64,000 nt of DNA from Anaspis maculata (lineage: Eukaryota > Arthropoda > Insecta > Coleoptera > Scraptiidae): contig OX421963.1 in NCBI GenBank assembly GCA_949128115.1, positions 32,471,979-32,535,978 on the forward strand, written 5' to 3'. The position numbers were made by a program, and so were the translations under genes. A model generated the notes under the pieces. The model was not told where the DNA came from. It saw nothing but the letters and a program-made list of their open reading frames with translations, and did no database searches. Within the stretch, counting starts at the first letter, position 1. Each line of letters starts with the position of its first letter. Below, in pieces: positions 1 to 10,666 of this stretch.

Positions 1-109
1 GTTTCAGTTGAGCTAGGAAGTGTAAGGAGTAAAGGCAAGCGAGTTGAGAAGAGGTGGGAGATGTGTGTGTGAAGATTTTTGTTCTGGGAGCAGCAGCAAA
101 GGTACTTAC

Positions 110-3100
110 CACGCCAATGGCTTCGATGGCGAATATGACGATACTAATGCAAATTGGCAGCGTGGAAACCTCCGCGACTAGAGGCCTTTGATCCACGGAA
201 GGGATATCTGCCACCAAGTAATAGAAGGTGATTCCCAGACCGATTGCCATGAAGACATTGGCCACCATGGACACTGGCGCTAAATACTTTAGATTAGGAA
301 CGTACGCCAGCAGAATCAGCGGTACCAAAAGCAGCGCTATCGTTATCCTCTCGTTGAATTCACCCATGTAGTGGAACGCAACGTAGTTGAAGTTCTTCGC
401 GATGATCACCGCGTAGCAACTGCAGGTGGCAAAGTACGTTACGAAGATTCCCCAATCGACAACCATCCTGAAATTATTTCAATCACATGAGTATGCTAAT
501 GGTCGCCTCAGATATATACAACTCACACTCAGTGAAATCTGTAGGCTTAGAAATATCACTGAGTGCTACTGCATTAATGGCCGGCGAAAGTGTGATGTTA
601 CGGCGTTTGATGAACAAGCAGTGCCATTGTGCATAGTTGTTCTTAAAATTCAATTGGGGCCCTTAAAAGTTGAGGGTGCAAGAACTTCATACAAATCCAT
701 CGTTTAATATCGCCGTATCTATGGCAAAAGAATCATACAACTCTATTGTGAGTATTGACAGCATTTATTCCAATGTTGATGTCATTCTTCTTGCTTGAAA
801 AAACTAGTTTCTTCACCGGGCTACAAATATTTATTTTAATTATATTTTCCATGCAAAACAATGATGAATCTGCATGTTCTACATCGTCCCAGACCAATTC
901 TAATGCGTCCCCGACCAATTATTCTCATGCGTTTCATCTGTTTTATCCGAGGTTTTATCAAATAATTTTCTTAATACTCTGGCATTTCTGGAAGAACGGC
1001 AGGCTGAAAAAGTGGTTGATTTTGACTAACATATTCAACAACATTTTTCACAATGTTCCCAATCGGTATGAATCAAAACCTTATCAGGAATGGATAAGTT
1101 GAACTGTTTACTCAGTAAATTCATTTGAAACAAATCTCAAAATGCGTAAGAAAATGCTTATAAAACGACTTTTTTTTCGAGCGGTAAAATTCGACAACGT
1201 TCGCTTAATAGGCTAGGCCTGATTCGAAAGAAAAGTTGATTCTTAAGGATTTTCTAGCATTGTGAGATCCGGTTCAAACAAATTTACTCAGTAAGTTTAC
1301 AGTTCAACTTGTACATCTGAAAGTGTTTTGGTTCATACCGATTGGGAATATTCAATTTGTCGTTTTATTTCTGCCCTTGTTTGGATCAATGTAGAAGGTC
1401 AATCTTTTTTAACAAAAAATATCGACTGACATTAATATCCATTTACAATCATTTTTCCTGTTTTATACATTTTATATGCCTTTATATTACTTTTAACTTT
1501 TTTTGGCCCGACGAAGACGTAAATCACGTCGAAACGTTGCCAGAAAATAAATTTGTGACCATTGATTCGTCCTAAACCTCAAGATTGCCCTCCTACATTG
1601 GGAATATTGTAAAAACTATAGTAAAAAATGGAAGTCCGAATAGAGATCACTTCTTTAGATTGCCTTCTCGCAAGAAATATCAATATGAAAAAACTAGACT
1701 GCATGAGAATTAGTCGGGAACGATGCAAAACATGTTAGTTCATCATTGTCTTGCATGGAAAAGACATTGAAAATAGATTTTCGCAACCCGATGAAAAAAT
1801 TATTTTTTTCGAATATGAAGAATGTTACGGACATTGGAAGAAAATAATGCTGATGCTGTCAGTACTCACAATAGACTTTGAAAGATTCTTATGATTCCTT
1901 TACCGCAGGTGAAGCTATGGAAACGAGCAGTCATATTTTGTTCTGTAGGAAGTAACCGAGGGCAGCAGACTACCATCAGATTCAGGCGGAGGTTGCCTGA
2001 GGTTATTACCATCTGATGATTCCGGTAATACATAAAGATTTTATTCCATACCAAACAGACTTTTTCCCATTGAAAAGGTTACAGTTTTTCAAATTAATTT
2101 GTCAATTCTGTTAGCATGCACCAGAAGGAATTAATAATTTATTAATTACACAAACATGTCTGATTTTAGTTCAGTGTTGGAATTATAGACCTTCACTTTA
2201 TGGACTTTTGGAAAATTTTGGGATGAGATTTGAAAAAGAAATGGGCGTTGTACCTGGCTGCTGATCCATATCTTCGTGCCCATGGAGGTCCTCTCAGACA
2301 GGCTTCTTCCGCAACATCGGCGAAGCTCATGCTGGTCTTGCCGGACTTCTTGTACAGTTCGTGAGCGCATCCGACCAAGATATACGCACAGTGGGTGCAT
2401 ATCATGGACACGGCAATCGTCGCGAAGATTCCTAATAATAATCCTGAGGCTTGGAAAGCTGCAGGCATGGACAAAATTCCCGTGCCTAAGGAAGCTTTCA
2501 GGAGGTGAGTTAGGGTATCACAGTTACTGAAAAAAAGAGCAAATTTTAGTCAATGCTTTTGCGATGTTTTCCTGTAAATATACGTTTAGGGTGATTGTAG
2601 AAAAATTACCGATGTATAAAAAAAAAGTTATGGAAGAATATTGCCCAAATAACCGGTTAGGGAAGACAGTTCCAAATTCTGATGAATACTTTGAGGATCA
2701 AGGAAATCGTTATCGATCGCTTGGTATTATGCCACCAAGCACCATGCATGGGCTCTCTTCAAATAAAGATGTTTCTTTTTCTCAGTACCTATCGTGCGTT
2801 AACCAAAAAAAAAATAACCAAAAAAAAAAACAAACAAAACAGCTAGGACTCGAGCTAGCTTTAGCTTTGGAAACACAGTATTCATCGATTTGGAGCAACT
2901 GATTGTTGAAGTGAATATGAATAGAGAAGAGGCCACTGACTAATGGCCAACATTGGCCAATACCAACATTTGCACTGGCGCAACAAAAACTGGTGATCTC
3001 TTCTCTATTGAGTTGATCCCTATCCGCACTAAAAGTGCTATTTACGAGCGAAAAGTGTACGTTTTTGACCAGCAGAAATGTTAGATGTGAGTCATTGGGT

Positions 3101-6100
3101 CGATTCCAAGTTCCTAATTTTACCGATTTTACGTGTCACACTACAAGCATAGTATGATTGATGTTATGTAGGTAAACTGTACCAAGTATAATACACGTGC
3201 AATTCAGGCCGTGGCGCCTAGTCGCACCGAATTATCAACACATGTCTTTGGGTGACTTAAGGACGGAGTTCAATTGGTAAAAAAAGCGTTGCGAAATCAA
3301 TCCGTCTGGGTTTATTCCTTGACGGATTTTCACCATTTTGGTCTCTTTCGAAAGCTACAAGGATGTTCTTTGGTTTGAGCCCATTGGCATTTCCAAAATC
3401 CAAAAATAATTTTTTCAAATGTCAAAACCTAATTATTTTTTTTTGATTTCGGAAATGCCAATAAGCTCAAACCAAACAACATCCTTGTAGCTTTCGAAAG
3501 AGACCAAAATGGTAAGAATCCGTCAAGGAATAAACCCACACGGATTGATTTCGCAACGCTTATTTTACCAATATCACTCCGTCCTTAAGATTGGAGTAAT
3601 TTTTTTTACTTGTATATAGCTGACCGGCATCGGGATTCACATAATTGCCTAAGCTCAATAATGGCTCGATACCAATAAGCTGGGGCTCGGACCGCCGGCG
3701 CCGTACGTACGGTCACCGTAGCAATGACGATCGAATAACAACTAACAACCAATCAGACCGCTAATGCTGTATTTGGATTTGGTTAGTTATGCTGTTCCAA
3801 CTTTGCGCCTGCAGCTAGGTATCGAGCCTTAAGTTCTTATGTTACACTGTCGCTCACCAAGGCGTGGTGGCCTAATGGGTAGCGTTTTGCTTCAGCAAAC
3901 GAATGGGACCGGAATAGATTCTTCGCCGCAAAAACTTTTTCTTCGGACTTTTCCTTCTTTGAGTCCATCGTGCTTTTATTGACTCTGGAACAACTTTGAC
4001 GTGGTGTTGCTAATGTAACTGGATTTAGGCAGACTAAAATATTCCTTTTTCAGAAAAAATTTGCCTGTGTCTGTGGCACTGTTTTCAATAGGTATGTTAG
4101 TACTTATTCATTCATCGTTCCCTACAAATAATATTTATTGTTTTCCGATCCAATCATTCATTCGAAACTTCTAGTTCCTATCACCATTGTTTACAAGTAA
4201 TCACAATAAATTGCAATTGACCGTATAATAATCATGTTTACTAAATTTCCTATCTTTGGTAGGAAGTAAAGAGCATGAAAGGGTATTTATTCTCTTATTG
4301 ACAGTTCACACTACATACCTTCTGAGATGTTCTCTTTCAATTTCAGTAGATGTTTTATTATTCATTCACCTCTCCAAATGTGCATTTCTCACAAAAAAGT
4401 ATTGTAACTACTTACTCGTAATGTAGCTAGACATTCGAGTTTCGTGAAAGAAAGTATGTATATAGGCTGATTTAGCTCATTAATTAGTTCTTGAACACTA
4501 AATTGGATCGTATTTTGGAATAAAATTTTAATTTGCGCTGCTTTTGGCCAAATTCATAAGTTTGTTGCAAAATGGCATGAGTTATGAATAATTCCAAATT
4601 CCAAGAAAATAATATCTAATATTTTCGCCAATAAAGTATAGGCCTAGTCAACTGGTTTCTGTTGAGGTGGCCGCAACATTGGTCAAATAGCACGTTTTTT
4701 TGACAGTCATAGCTTATTAGCAGCACACAAGCGGTCACTCTTGGAGTAGGCTCGTTGGAAAGCTATAAAAAAGTTCTGGATATCAGCATCTTCCAAATTT
4801 TGAATTAAATAAAAAATGGAGTTTGGGATTTTTTTTGTAAGAATTCCAGTAAAATACAAATAACAAAAATAAAAAGGGTCGAGTACACTTTACGGCTACA
4901 TTGTTAACACTTTTTACAAGCACGAAACAAACTCTGTTGCCTTTTACTCACGATGATTAGTCCCGACCGAGGGGGAAATACGATCACACTTATAGTTTCT
5001 TTGCAGTTGAATTGTTTACGTCGTACGATATTCTTTTATGCGGTGCCCATCTCAGGCCTACGCACAACATTGCGCAACATTGTTTTGTTGGTAAGTCATG
5101 AGTCACTGTACCCCGTACCTGCTCTAATTTTCCTATGGAGTGGGATGTAGGCAACCAACAATACAATTTTTTCTGGATTTTGGAAATGCCAATGAGCTCA
5201 AACCAAAGTACATCTGTAGCTTTCGAAAGAGACATGAATGGTAAATTTCTGTCAAAGAATAAGACCACAGCGATTGATTCCGCAACGCCTGCTTATTATA
5301 CCAATTTAACTATGTCCTTAACTTTACTCTTAATATGGGTGAAAAAATTACACGTAAAATTTGAGCCCAAAATTAAAACAAAAATTGCCGACGTCTAAAG
5401 ATATAGTACATCATAAACTGTTACATTAACGGAATCTGGTGTTGTTTGCGCACTTATCGTTATTGATAAGACTGGGTAATAAAATTCGTGAAACCTTGTC
5501 CTCTTGTTGAGCTAGGTCCAGGCGGGAGATGGACCAACAAGCTTCTTGTTTTTATAAAATGTTCCATAGATACCTACATTTCCTAATCAATTGCTGTAGT
5601 TTTTATCGGCGGCATGTAATGCTTTGCAATAAAATCGACATAAACGGCAACATTTTATGTAACAAGTTATTTGACGGCCTAATGGAGTGTTTATTGCTAT
5701 CAAGAAAAATGAGATACTTACGAAACGGGATGGTCGAGCTTTCTCGCTTTGAACGGATCAAAACTGGCATTGGCGGACTCTAGATCTTCGTGTCCCTTCG
5801 TAAACTCATATCTGTAACAAAAATTGTTTTTTGTTAGCAAAATATGTTCGGAAGCCCATTAAGTATAATTATACTGAAAAAAGCATGTACATTTACCTCT
5901 TGACGGGCAAAGGCAAACAACATTTACAACAACTATGATAGCTGCAAATAGATAAAAAAATACAGAATAAAACACATAAATATGCCAAAAACACACAATT
6001 GCAAAGCAAAGGAAAACAAGCAAAACTGTGCTTACATGATGGACGTTGAAAAAGCTGCGAAAAGCTTGCGCTTGAGAAATGAACGAAATAGGTATGTAAG

Positions 6101-7070
6101 TACTCACTTTTTGACACTGCCGTTTTGGATTGCATTGTTCCCCGGAAGGAACGTTTCCATTTCACTGACGCCATTTGGTAGTTTTTCCGTCTGTAAAAGT
6201 AGAGTTTTGTTAAATCGACATATCCACTCATTTTCGTATTTTATTTGTTTTGCATTTAAGCTCAAGTATAATAGCGTCCATAAAATTGGTGAACGATAGT
6301 TTTATCAGGAAAAAGAGGCGCCGAAAAGGGACAAAAAAAAGATTTCTCGGTATCTAGCGCATTTTCCGCATCATAAAGTTCAGTTATTAATTACACAATT
6401 GCAATTTCGAACTTTGGATCACTTGAGAGCGAAATTTACAATTGGAATAGGATTTTTTCCATGCATGTAGTAACTTTTATCTTTGTGCCACAAATCTTTG
6501 GATCTTTTGTCTGTCGTCTAGTAAAAACAACAGAAAAAAATTGTGCACGCTAGTACATATTACATTTCAATGCAAGTATCACGTTACGCGTATGTAAATA
6601 TGCGTGCATATTTTATAATATAAATGCGACGCAGAAGATGGGTCAAAAAAACAAGACTGATTGTTATATCGAGTCTGAAAATTTGTCTCATATTTTTGAA
6701 ATTTATCATTGTTTGGCTTCTTGCTTCTAGTATACCCACCTACTGGGTTTTATTGACTGCAAATTTACTTTGTGTATTATCTAGCCTAGATAATTGCAGT
6801 TTCCGACACGGTATATAATTTATAATCTAATTTTAGTTCAATGTCTCCACATTAGTGTTGTAAAAGGATTTCTTCCGTGTACTATAATCCAATATTGTTT
6901 GAAAGCGCGTATTTTTACAAAAATTACTCATATAAAGTGCCTAGCCCACTTTCACGATCTATTTTTGGTATACCTAATTACAAAAAGGTAAAAGACCTCG
7001 AGAAGTTAAATCTGGACTGCCAGAATTCAACTCGAAATGGAAATAAGCCAGAAAATAAAAAACTTACCAT
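110..7070 (-). CDS. SLC36-type proton-coupled amino acid transporter, N-terminal half (partial)
   Basis: Membrane symporter that carries small amino acids with protons across plasma or lysosomal membranes (family knowledge). Coding exons on the minus strand are 7068-7070 (ATG only, at the end of exon 7068-7145), 6108-6190, 5722-5811, 2254-2526 and 110-467. All have AG/GT borders and the phases join without a stop, giving 269 residues of a protein usually near 460. The gene continues beyond the left edge. After a roughly 60-residue cytosolic tail comes the family signature HLLKASLGTGILSMPAAF at the first membrane helix. Later helices include YFATCSCYAVIIAK, and the last exon ends in the hydrophobic stretch ICISIVIFAIEAIGV. 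The ATG was chosen because the exon before the first clear coding exon ends in ATG next to a consensus donor and is in phase. Other first exons are possible. Closest known type is the insect pathetic/CG1139 group; the exact orthologue is not established. Confidence 0.9.
1056..1348. repeat. Foldback (MITE-like) element in the SLC36 intron
   Basis: Ends TTCCCAATCGGTATGAA and its near reverse complement near 1332-1348. The inverted arms continue inward through the shared block ACTCAGTAA and the GTTGAACTG / CAGTTCAAC pair. About 290 bp with no coding potential, so a non-autonomous DNA transposon is likely. No clear target duplication was seen. Confidence 0.6.
1505..1545 (+). other. Hairpin motif resembling a Penelope-type or hammerhead core
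   Basis: The block reads CCGACGA, then a perfect 5-bp stem GACGT/ACGTC with loop AAATC, then GAAACGTTG. This resembles the hammerhead core CUGANGA-stem II-GAAA, with U4 changed to C and one bulged A. It also resembles the GAAG-hairpin-CGAAACG motif I remember from Penelope-like retroelements. No reverse transcriptase is visible next to it, so it is at most a relic. Confidence 0.3.
3256..3589. repeat. 334-bp foldback MITE, termini CTTAAGGACGGAG
   Basis: The element starts CTTAAGGACGGAG and ends CTCCGTCCTTAAG. Its two roughly 155-bp arms are near reverse complements around a short spacer near 3420, with shared blocks such as CTTTCGAAAGAGACCAAAAT. It can fold almost end to end and encodes nothing. 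A diverged copy of one arm lies at 5150-5330, so this is a repeated family. Confidence 0.8.
3861..3990 (+). repeat. tRNA-like segment, possible tRNA-derived SINE head
   Basis: TGGCCTAATGG at 3868-3878 fits the pol III A box exactly. A 5-bp anticodon-like stem CGTTT/AAACG follows at 3883-3901. A degraded B-box-like block GGAATAGATTC sits 32 bp after the A box at about the right spacing. The B box is too poor for a functional tRNA gene, so a SINE or tRNA pseudogene is the better reading. The 3' limit is uncertain. Confidence 0.35.
5150..5330. repeat. Diverged one-arm copy of the CTTAAGGACGGAG palindrome
   Basis: Shares AAATGCCAAT.AGCTCAAACCAAA, the CTTTCGAAAGAGAC block, and a tail ending in TCCTTAA with the right arm of 3256-3589. 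The opposite arm is missing or too diverged to see. Confidence 0.6.
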
Positions 7071-7145
7071 TTTCACTCCTTTTTGTTCCTTTGTACTTCC
7101 TAGAGTGTGAATATCCTTTCTTCAAGATCAAAATTGATCCTTGTT
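7068..7145 (-). other. 5' exon of the SLC36 gene carrying only the initiator codon
   Basis: Acceptor TTACAG lies just upstream, and the exon ends AAAATG followed by donor GTAAGT. Only the last three bases are coding, so the exon is otherwise 5' UTR. Because it has an acceptor, at least one more upstream non-coding exon must exist. I could not place it within 7.1-8 kb. Confidence 0.7.
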
Positions 7146-7942
7146 CTGTAACAAAAATATGCGTCATTAAAATAAATATTTTTACACAAAAATCAAATTT
7201 GATTATTTTTAAAATTAGTCGCCCAAGAAAATGCGTTGCAGAAATATACATTGTAATGCAAGTAATTTGGATTATACTGCGACTCAAATTAATATAAAAT
7301 TAGTCAGCTTGGCAGCCTCCCACGTGTTGGGTTTTAATAAATTTCACACGAATTTGCAAAAATAGTGCCAAAATAACAATGGTTATATTCACGGAAATCA
7401 TTTCGGTTGCTGACATTACATTTAAAAAACACACACATTATATGCAGGTACCTGCTTGAGCACTCGAATTGGAATGGAATTTTGAAATAACTGTGTGGAG
7501 GCCTATGAACAAAAATGAAGCGCAGTTGGGAGTTGGGAAGTTTGGACTTCTTGGTACGTCACCACGCAGATTGTCACACGTTTGTTCTATTTTTGCGCTA
7601 AAACTGATAACATTTCATATCCATCTGAAGAAATTTTGAATTTTGCAATGGCTCTGAGGTCGTCCACTTTGATCGTGTTTCCCGGATCAGTGTTTTGAAA
7701 ACATTTCCTTATCTCCATCACGAGGTGTGGAAGAAAAATGTATCGTTTTCGAAACAACGCTCGTATTTTTGAGATCAAAATTATTACTGTGAAACAGACT
7801 GTTATACACTTATACAGGGTGCTCTCGAAGTTGAGTCATTTCTTTTAGCACGTTGTTGCTGAAATATTCTTTGTCTTAAATTCCTCGATTTATGGATAAG
7901 ACCTTGTTTAGTTTGGCCCTATAAATTATACATACATTTACT

Positions 7943-8112
7943 GGTAGGTACGATCGCACGCAAAATAAACGGAGACAGTGTTTCGCGCGGAGTGTACTGA
8001 TTTAATGAATTTTAGCCTTCTTGTCACTGTGACACCAAGCCAAAATTCAGTAAATCGGTACACTCCGCGCGAAACACTGTCTCCGTTTATTTTGCGTGCG
8101 ATCGTACCTACC
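7943..8112. repeat. Near-perfect 170-bp hairpin
   Basis: Arms of about 65 bp begin GGTAGGTACGATCGCACG and end in its reverse complement. The loop near 8010-8045 is about 35 bp. The arms are almost identical, so the palindrome is young or actively kept. Confidence 0.8.
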
Positions 8113-8232
8113 ATGCGATCAACAAAATTCGGAATTGGGGTAGGCTGTGACCTGGTCAAATTTCAGGATGTCAAGCTGCTTTCGGCCAGGGCACAGCCTA
8201 CCTCAATTCCGAATTTTGTTGATCGCATGGTA
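8110..8232. repeat. Second near-perfect hairpin, abutting the first
   Basis: Arms ACCATGCGATCAACAAAATT and its complement, each about 50 bp, around a roughly 25-bp loop. It starts where the first hairpin ends, with no spacer. Confidence 0.8.
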
Positions 8233-8604
8233 TAATTGCAAAATAATGACACCATACCTAATATGTACCTATACAAAAGGACATATTTGTCATTGATTTC
8301 AAGCGAAACCTTTTCAATTTTTTCAAATTAAATAAAAAATTAGGTTAGAATTTGCTTACTATTTTTTCGTGGTAGCATAGCTCGAAATGGCAACCAACGT
8401 GTTAAAAGAAATGACTCGACTTCAAGAACATCGTGTATAGGGAGAACGAAGAAATATTTTCAAAATTTTAACCCCACCCTCCTCCCCAGAAACTCTCTGA
8501 GTGTCCCATTTTATATTCTGGACCCCTCAATTATCTTTAATTTAGTAAGCGTCATCCGAGAAAGCATCGACAAAGAGTTTTCGGTGGAAAAAGTTCTGCT
8601 TAAA

Positions 8605-9290
8605 TTCACCCCTTTGCTCTCTCCCACCTCAACTTCAAAATTTAACAAAACACCACCTACTGTGTGATACATCAAATTGGAAGGAATCTAATTCTCTTTC
8701 TGAAACCATTTTTTAGAAATTTTCAGCCCCTTCTCCATCAAATTGGACATTTGAAATATTTTAGGAGGGAAACAAAGGTTTTTGAAAGTTTTGGAAAAAT
8801 TTTGTTCAGGAAGAGAATTCAATTTTCTTCAGTTTGCTGTATCACAAAGTAGGTACCGTTGCGGATTTTTTAAAGTGGACGACAGTTGACAGATTTTTCA
8901 GGATTTTGGCCTGAACGTCGCATGACAGCAAGCCAACTTGTTGACATTGTCGTCCACTTTATTTTGGCCGCAACCGTACATATTGTCATTCTAGATTTTT
9001 AAGGTGAGGTGAGGGGGAGCGAAGGGGTGAACTTGGGTGGCACTTTTTCTACAGAAAATTTTTTCTTCCGATGCTGTGCAGGATGACGTTGACTGCATTG
9101 AAGAGAATTGAGAGGTCAAGAATATTGAATTGAAGACTTGGAAAATTCAAGAAAGAAGGGGGGTGAGGTTGAGCATTTATAAATATTTTTTCAAAAAAAA
9201 AAAAATTAATTCTGTTTGATTTGATGTATCGCAAAATAGATAGTGTCATTTGGGATTTCAAAGTTGGGGTGGGTGAAGGCGAGGGGGCTG
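8605..9290. repeat. Degenerate inverted repeat with strand-skewed C/T and G/A tracts
   Basis: The left part is C/T-rich (CTCTCTCCCACCTCAAC) and is mirrored by GTTGGGGTGGGTGAAGGCGA on the right. The GATACATCAAATT / GATTTGATGTATC blocks pair as well. The centre is occupied by the MITE at 8852-8979. No coding function is visible in 8441-9696 outside these repeats. Confidence 0.45.
8852..8979. mobile_element. MITE with GGTACCGTTGCGG ends
   Basis: Terminal inverted repeat GGTACCGTTGCGG / CCGCAACCGTAC, followed by a second inverted block AAAGTGGACGACA / TGTCGTCCACTTT. Length 128 bp. A diverged copy is at 18727-18840. Confidence 0.7.
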
Positions 9291-9696
9291 AAGATAAAAA
9301 TTCGCGAATGTATGTTGTAGATGTCCCACTCGATATAAAAATCGACCTTTTTTGCTCGAAGACATCTTCGCTAGGAATCGAGAATTATTGCAGGTGGATA
9401 CTTTTCAAATGATCACCCGGTATAAATACCTACTTGCTATAAGACAAGCTATTGAATAACTGAACGGATTTTAAGAGTTGAGTGAACAATCCAAAGAGGC
9501 GCAACTGGCATTACAATTTTTTTCAAGTGTTCGTATCGACGGCGGATTAATATTATCTCAAAAGGGTATTATGGTGTCTTCGCAGTTTTCAGCTCAAAAT
9601 TTTTTACAGAATATCCATAATTTTATGCAGAGAATTTTCAGACGGATAATGTTTCATTTCTTAGGTTGTCGCCCACATACCCAATTCAGCCAATCA

Positions 9697-10666
9697 GAAG
9701 AACCAAATAAGACCCACGTGACTCAGTTTAAGCTATCGATCATTGCATACTAGCAAATAAATAGAATAATCAGCAAAATTTACTCGTGCTCGATGTTTTA
9801 TTCGAGTTGAATGTTTTAAATTCCGCAGACAAACTATCAATCACTCGAAAAGTAGACCCGATATTATATTGGACAAAATCCCATAACACCGGGTCTACTT
9901 TTCTCTCGTGATTGACAGTTATTTTCGAATTAAAACGATTTAACTGAGAAACTTACTGTTATAGTTATAACAATTGAGAATCGCACCATACATTCGACTT
10001 TTGAGCCTGCGAGATTTATAGGGCCGTATTGATATCCCGCTTTTAAGCTAAAAGTACATTTAGAAGTGCGCTTTTGGAGGCTATTCGTTATTATTTGAGG
10101 TTTCAAAAATACATATTACAATCGAGCGGCTATATGTAATTATAATATGTAATTTGGAACACTCAAATGTAAATGGATAGTAAATGAAGAACCAAATAAG
10201 ACCCACGTGACTCAGTTTAAGCTATCGATCATTGCATACTAGCAAATAAATAGAATAATCAGCAAAATTTAACTCGTGCTCGATGTTTTATTCGAGTTGA
10301 ATGTTTTAAATTCACCAGACAAACTATCAATCACTCGAAAAGTAGACCCGATATTATATTGGACAAAATCCCATAACACCGGGTCTACTTTTCTCTCGTG
10401 ATTGACAGTTATTTTCGAATTGAAACGATTTAACTGAGAAACTTACTGTTATATAACAATTGAGAATCGCACCATACATTCGACTTTTGAGCCTGCGAGA
10501 TTTATAGGGCCGTATTGATATCCCGCTTTTAAGCTAAAAGTACATTTAGAAGTGCGCTTTTGGAGGCTATTCGTTATTGTTTGAGTTTTCAAAAATACAT
10601 ATTACAATCGAGCGGCTATATGTAATTATAATATGTAATTTGGAACACTCAAATGTAAATGGATAG
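9697..10666 (+). repeat. Tandem dimer of a 484-bp interspersed repeat
   Basis: Copies at 9697-10180 and 10186-10666 are nearly identical, from GAAGAACCAAATAAGACCC to AAATGTAAATGGATAG. Each contains a hairpin around AAAGTAGACCCG / CGGGTCTACTTTT. The first copy extends about 30 bp further left (9668-9696, CCCACATACCCAATTCAGCC). A shorter, diverged copy lies inverted at 18428-18710, so it is a dispersed family. Confidence 0.85.

Larger units (their letters stand above)
468..2253 (-). other. Intron of the SLC36 gene
   Basis: AT-rich intron of 1786 bp with donor GTACAA and acceptor TTTCAG on the minus strand. It holds the inverted repeat at 1056-1348 and the hairpin motif at 1505-1545. I see no coding exon in it, and the flanking exons join in phase without one. 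Confidence 0.75.
2527..5721 (-). other. Large intron of the SLC36 gene filled with repeats
   Basis: 3.2-kb intron between the exon encoding HPVS and the exon encoding NCDTLTHLLKAS. It contains the palindrome at 3256-3589, the tRNA-like segment at 3861-3990 and a diverged half palindrome at 5150-5330. Between these the sequence is AT-rich and I see no exon. Confidence 0.7.
7811..8440. mobile_element. CAGGGTG-family inverted-repeat element holding two hairpins
   Basis: Left end TATACAGGGTGCTCTCGAAG and right end CTTCAAGAACATCGTGTATA are imperfect inverted repeats. They extend about 45 bp and include GTTGAGTCATTTC / GAAATGACTCGAC. The interior consists largely of two separate near-perfect hairpins at 7943-8112 and 8110-8232. 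There is no transposase, so the element is non-autonomous. Confidence 0.7.

Noticed and set aside
3861..3931. Functional tRNA gene
   Set aside because: The A box is good but the B box and T arm are degraded and acceptor pairing is incomplete.
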